Shown here piece by piece: positions 5,258 through 7,891 of a stretch of DNA of 7,891 nt. The stretch comes from Actinomycetota bacterium (GTDB lineage Bacteria; Actinomycetota; Acidimicrobiia; IMCC26256; PALSA-610), in assembly GCA_005779345.1 (NCBI GenBank), contig SXJQ01000120.1, positions 1-7,891 on the forward strand, written 5' to 3'. Every line of letters begins with the position of its first letter. The stretch's first letter is position 1. The position numbers were made by a program, and so were the translations under genes. The notes beneath the pieces are model-generated. The model saw only the letters and a program-made list of their open reading frames with translations. It searched no databases and had not been told where the DNA came from.

Positions 5258-6481
5258 GTGTCGCCCGGCGTGTCGGGCATCGGTGGTCGCGAGGTCGGAT
5301 CGGTCACGATCGTCGGGCTGTCGCTCGCGGGGCTCCGGGCGGCGGAGACCTTGCGCCGACTCGGTTTCGCCGGTCCGATCCGCGCGATCGGCGCCGAAGC
5401 ACGCGAGCCGTACGACCGACCGCCGCTGTCGAAAGAGGTGCTCTCCGGCGCGTGGGAGCCGGCGCAGACCGCGCTGTGCAAGGGCGACCTCGGTGCACTC
5501 GACCTCGAACTCCATCTCGGGCGTGCGGCGACCCGGCTCGACATCGCGACCGGCACCGTCACGCTCGACGACGCGACGACGATCACGAGCGACGCGGTGA
5601 TCCTCACCACGGGAGCCCGAGCCCGTCGGCTCCCCGCGTCGATTTGTGATCCCGATCTCGATTCGGTCCACGTGCTGCGTACGCTCGACGACGCCGTGTC
5701 GCTGCGTGCGGCGTTCGAGGGGCGGCCGCGCGTCGCGGTGATCGGCGCAGGGTTCATCGGGATGGAGGTCGCCGTCTCGGCACGCGCTCGCGGACTCGAC
5801 GTCACCGTGATCGAGGCGCTGCCGCAGCCGATGGTGCGGGGGCTCGGAGCGGAGATCGGTGCGACCTGCGCGGCCCTCCACCGCGATCATGGCGTCGACC
5901 TGCGGCTCGGCGTCGGCGTCGAGCGCGTGCTCGCCGACGAGGTCGCGCTCGCCGACGGTACGACGATCGCCGCCGACGTGATCGTCGTCGGGGTCGGGGC
6001 CGCACCCAATGTCGAGTGGCTCGAGGGGAGTGGCCTCACCATCGACAACGGGATCGTCTGCGCCGCGACGTGCGCGGCCGCACCGGGGATCTACGCGGCG
6101 GGCGATGTCGCCCGTTGGCCCAACCCACTCTTCGACGGGGAGCTGATGCGCCTCGAACACTGGACGAATGCCGCGGAGCAGGCGCTGCACGTCGCCCAAC
6201 AGATCGCGACGGGTGAATCGGCCGACTTCGCGCCGGTGCCGTTCGTGTGGAGCGACCAGTACGACACGAAGATCCAGGCCGTGGGCAGGTTCGACGCCGA
6301 CTGCGAGATGCATGTCGCCCACGGCACGCTGGAAGAACGCAAGTTCGTGGCCCTCTTCGGGCGCAACGATCGGATCGTGGGTGCGCTCGGCTTCTCCTCG
6401 CCGCGGTTCGTGATGCAGTACCGGCGCCTCGTCGCGGAGCGTGCATCGTGGTCGCACGCGCTCGCGAAGGCTTCCGGCTGA
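5258..6481 (+). CDS. FAD-dependent NAD(P)H:ferredoxin/rubredoxin-type reductase
   Basis: 407 aa from the GTG at 5258; a second in-frame GTG at 5270 would remove only four residues and is equally possible. Order seen: an N-terminal FAD dinucleotide fold, VTIVGLSLAGLRAAETLRR (16-34); the ferredoxin-reductase signature YDRPPLSKEVLSG (52-64); ILTTGARARRLP (115-126); the NAD(P)H Rossmann fold VAVIGAGFIGMEVA (159-172) with E186 ending the second strand, which suggests NADH preference; the second FAD motif GIYAAGDVARWPNP (277-290); and a C-terminal reductase domain, PFVWSDQYDTKIQAVGRF (328-345). Length and order fit oxygenase-coupled reductases (BphA4/rubredoxin reductase group). It would pass electrons from NADH via FAD to a ferredoxin for a P450 or Rieske oxygenase. 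None of these partners is in the window. It follows the AhpD-like gene by 25 nt and precedes the MFS gene by 1 nt, so it is probably co-transcribed. Confidence 0.93.
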   Translation: MSPGVSGIGGREVGSVTIVGLSLAGLRAAETLRRLGFAGPIRAIGAEAREPYDRPPLSKEVLSGAWEPAQTALCKGDLGALDLELHLGRAATRLDIATGTVTLDDATTITSDAVILTTGARARRLPASICDPDLDSVHVLRTLDDAVSLRAAFEGRPRVAVIGAGFIGMEVAVSARARGLDVTVIEALPQPMVRGLGAEIGATCAALHRDHGVDLRLGVGVERVLADEVALADGTTIAADVIVVGVGAAPNVEWLEGSGLTIDNGIVCAATCAAAPGIYAAGDVARWPNPLFDGELMRLEHWTNAAEQALHVAQQIATGESADFAPVPFVWSDQYDTKIQAVGRFDADCEMHVAHGTLEERKFVALFGRNDRIVGALGFSSPRFVMQYRRLVAERASWSHALAKASG

Positions 6482-6482
6482 C

Positions 6483-7706
6483 GTGGCCGAATCCGAATCG
6501 ACACCGGCGGCGAGTGCGACGAGCGCGGCGACGACGACGCCGGAGACGCCTGCGAAACGCGAGCGACTCCTCACGCTGCCGTTCGGCCTCATCGTCGCGT
6601 CGGGCCTCGCGTACTTCGTGTCGCTCGCGATGCTGAACCCGGTGTTCGGTCCGTACGTGAAGGACCGGCTCGGCAAAGAGGACAGCTTCGTGGGGCTCGC
6701 GGCCGGGGCCTTCGCCGTTGGCGCGATCGCGCTCCGACCTTCGAGCGGGCGGATCGGCGACCGCATCGGACGACGCCCGCTGTTACTCGGTGGTGCGGCA
6801 GTCGTCGCGATCGCGACCGCCGGGTACGGCCTCGTCGAGTCGTACGCCTGGTTCGTGTCGATGCGGGTCATTGCCGGGTTCGGGGAGGCCGCGTTCTTCG
6901 TCGGTGCCGCGACGATGATCACCGACCGCGCGCCCGCGAGTCGCCGGGGCGAGGCGGTGAGCTACTGGTCGATCGCGGTGTACGGCGGCCTCGCGTTCGG
7001 CCCCGTGCTCGGCGAGATCGTCCTCGGGCCCGACGACGACCGCTTCACCGCGTGTTGGATCGTGGCCGCGTCGGCGGCGGCGATCGCGGTCGTCCTCGGT
7101 CTGTTCACGAGCGAGGCGGAGGGCCGCCCGGCGCCACCGGCTCCGGGCGGTCACCTGTTGCATCGCCGCGCGCTCGGTCCCGGTCTGGTGTTGTTCCTCG
7201 GGTTCATCAGCCTCGCCGGGTGGAACGGGTTCGTGAAGCTGTACGCACGCGAAGACCTCGACACCGCCAACGTCGGTGGAGTCTTCTTCCTCTACGGCGC
7301 GCTCATCTTGGTGATCCGCGTGTTCGGCGCGCGGCTCCCGGATCGTCTCGGTGCCCGCCAGGCCGGCACCGGCGCGCTCGGACTCGGCGCGCTCGGGATG
7401 GTCATCGTCGTGGCCTGGCCGACCCTGCCGGGCCTGTACGCGGGGACCGCGGTGTTCGCGCTCGGCCAGTCGCTCGCCTACCCGGCATTGCTCGTGTTGA
7501 GCCTGCAGGGCGTCTCCGACTCCGAACGGGCTTCGGTCGTCGGCACGTTCTCGAGCTTCTTCGATCTGTCGCAGGGCGTCGGCGGTCTGCTCTGCGGCGT
7601 GGTCGCCGACGCGTTCGGCTACCGGTCGATGTTCGCGGTGGGGGCGGTCGCGGCGCTCGCCGGCGTCGTGTACTTGCGCACCGCCCCCGGACTGCGTCGA
7701 TCGTAG
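6483..7706 (+). CDS. Major facilitator superfamily transporter, 12 predicted membrane helices
   Basis: 407 aa from the GTG at 6483, one base after the reductase stop. An alternative GTG at 6441 lies inside the reductase gene and adds 14 Arg-rich residues, so it is disfavoured. A Ser/Thr/Ala-rich cytoplasmic tail (1-28) precedes the first helix (LPFGLIVASGLAYFVSLAM, 32-50). MFS motif A is clear in the loop between helices 2 and 3: GRIGDRIGRRPLL (89-101). A degenerate repeat follows in the loop between helices 8 and 9: GARLPDRLGARQAG (282-295). A central loop around 209-232 separates the two six-helix halves; motif-C-like glycines occur in YGGLAFGPVLGEIV (167-180). Length and topology are those of a drug:H+ antiporter or similar secondary transporter. 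The substrate cannot be read. Its place directly after the reductase suggests uptake or efflux of a compound handled by neighbouring enzymes, but this is inference. Confidence 0.92.
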   Translation: MAESESTPAASATSAATTTPETPAKRERLLTLPFGLIVASGLAYFVSLAMLNPVFGPYVKDRLGKEDSFVGLAAGAFAVGAIALRPSSGRIGDRIGRRPLLLGGAAVVAIATAGYGLVESYAWFVSMRVIAGFGEAAFFVGAATMITDRAPASRRGEAVSYWSIAVYGGLAFGPVLGEIVLGPDDDRFTACWIVAASAAAIAVVLGLFTSEAEGRPAPPAPGGHLLHRRALGPGLVLFLGFISLAGWNGFVKLYAREDLDTANVGGVFFLYGALILVIRVFGARLPDRLGARQAGTGALGLGALGMVIVVAWPTLPGLYAGTAVFALGQSLAYPALLVLSLQGVSDSERASVVGTFSSFFDLSQGVGGLLCGVVADAFGYRSMFAVGAVAALAGVVYLRTAPGLRRS

Positions 7707-7708
7707 GA
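7705..7708 (+). promoter_or_regulatory. AGGA ribosome binding site for the glycosyltransferase, overlapping the MFS stop
   Basis: AGGA starts within the TAG stop codon of the transporter and lies 7 nt before the GTG at 7716. It decides the start and indicates coupled translation rather than a new promoter; only 9 nt separate the genes. Confidence 0.6.
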
Positions 7709-7715
7709 TCGGTCG

Positions 7716-7891
7716 GTGCCGTCGCTGCTCGTGACGAACGATTTCCCGCCGAAGGTCGGTGGCATCCAGTCGGTGCTGTGGGAGTTCTGGCGCCGGTTGC
7801 CGGCCGCCGAGACGACCGTCCTCACGACCCGTCACGCGGCGGCCGCTGCCTGGGACGCGGCGCAACCGTTTCGCGTCGAGCGCGCGAAGAC
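7716..7891 (+). CDS. GT4-family glycosyltransferase (PimB-like), 5' end only
   Basis: 58 codons are visible from a GTG start and run off the window. The N-terminus reads LLVTNDFPPKVGGIQSVLWE (residues 4-23), the signature start of GT-B fold GT4 enzymes: a first beta strand, then the Gly-Gly loop (G15-G16) that contacts the phosphate groups of substrate and donor. It continues with WRRLPAAETTVLTTRH. Family knowledge: close actinobacterial matches to DFPPxxGGIQ include the GDP-mannose-dependent phosphatidylinositol mannosyltransferases (PimB type), which act at the inner membrane face in PIM/lipomannan synthesis. About 15% of a normal ~370-aa protein is present, so the specific acceptor is not assignable. 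The 9-nt gap after the transporter gene suggests read-through, though the gene may belong functionally to a following envelope cluster. Confidence 0.85.
   Translation, partial: MPSLLVTNDFPPKVGGIQSVLWEFWRRLPAAETTVLTTRHAAAAAWDAAQPFRVERAK

Noticed and set aside
5315..5332. Non-canonical FAD motif GLSLAG in the reductase (Ser in place of the second Gly)
   Set aside because: The GxSLAGLRAAE form is, to my knowledge, common in actinobacterial ferredoxin reductases, so it is a lineage trait rather than damage.
2572..5805. Minus-strand open frame of 1077 codons
   Set aside because: It overlaps the well-supported synthetase in another frame and the plus-strand AhpD-like and reductase genes antisense; the product is Arg/Pro/Ala-rich with no recognisable domain, the usual artefact of GC-rich coding DNA.
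6441..6482. Earlier GTG start for the MFS transporter
   Set aside because: It lies within the reductase gene and adds only an Arg-rich tail; the GTG at 6483 directly after the reductase stop is the more natural coupled start.
5093..6922. Minus-strand open frame of 609 codons
   Set aside because: Antisense to the reductase and transporter genes; composition is biased and no fold is recognisable. The same applies to the minus-strand frame at 6783-7865.
1..7891. Defence system, mobile element, CRISPR array, tRNA/rRNA or attachment site
   Set aside because: No direct repeat arrays, transposase or integrase motifs, terminal inverted repeats or tRNA-like cloverleaf were seen; the window is fully explained by metabolic and transport genes plus one control region.

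Overview
The window is very G+C-rich (roughly 70% by eye) and densely packed, with start and stop codons that overlap or nearly abut, frequent GTG starts, and long Arg-rich antisense open frames that are typical artefacts of high GC. Together with the gene content (a thiolase-like lipid-transfer protein paired with a DUF35 protein, an NDP-forming acyl-CoA synthetase, a PimB-like GT4 glycosyltransferase), this points to an actinobacterium. A deep-branching group such as Acidimicrobiia is possible, but the sequence alone does not settle it.

Layout: two divergent gene groups are separated by a 103-bp control region (4491-4593). The left group is read on the minus strand, in the order NDP-forming acyl-CoA synthetase (4490 to 2319), crotonase-fold enzyme (2322 to 1486), thiolase-superfamily lipid-transfer protein (1478 to 312) and DUF35 protein (315 to beyond base 1, truncated by the window). 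Two junctions are 4-nt start/stop overlaps (GTGA, ATGA) and the third is a 7-nt gap, so this is almost certainly one translationally coupled operon. The right group is read on the plus strand: a carboxymuconolactone-decarboxylase/AhpD-like protein (4594-5232), an FAD-dependent ferredoxin-type reductase (5258-6481), an MFS transporter (6483-7706) and the 5' end of a GT4 glycosyltransferase (7716 to the edge). Gaps there are 25, 1 and 9 nt.

How the genes may work together: the minus-strand operon looks like a catabolic acyl-CoA module. The synthetase would activate a carboxylic acid to its CoA thioester. The crotonase has the PaaG-type active-site pattern (both hydratase glutamates replaced, Asp in the LVPD motif), which suggests isomerisation rather than hydration. 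The thiolase-like/DUF35 pair resembles the Ltp2-ChsH2(DUF35) steroid side-chain aldolase complex more than an ordinary thiolase. The substrate cannot be named from the sequence. The plus-strand genes could supply redox and transport functions, but no ferredoxin, P450 or Rieske oxygenase partner is present.

The most distinctive non-coding signal is a perfect 18-bp palindrome (4501-4518) ten bases upstream of the synthetase start, directly abutted by a second, 21-bp imperfect inverted repeat (4519-4539). It looks like a TetR-type operator controlling the divergent region, although no regulator gene lies in the window. I found no RNA genes, insertion sequences, CRISPR arrays or attachment sites.
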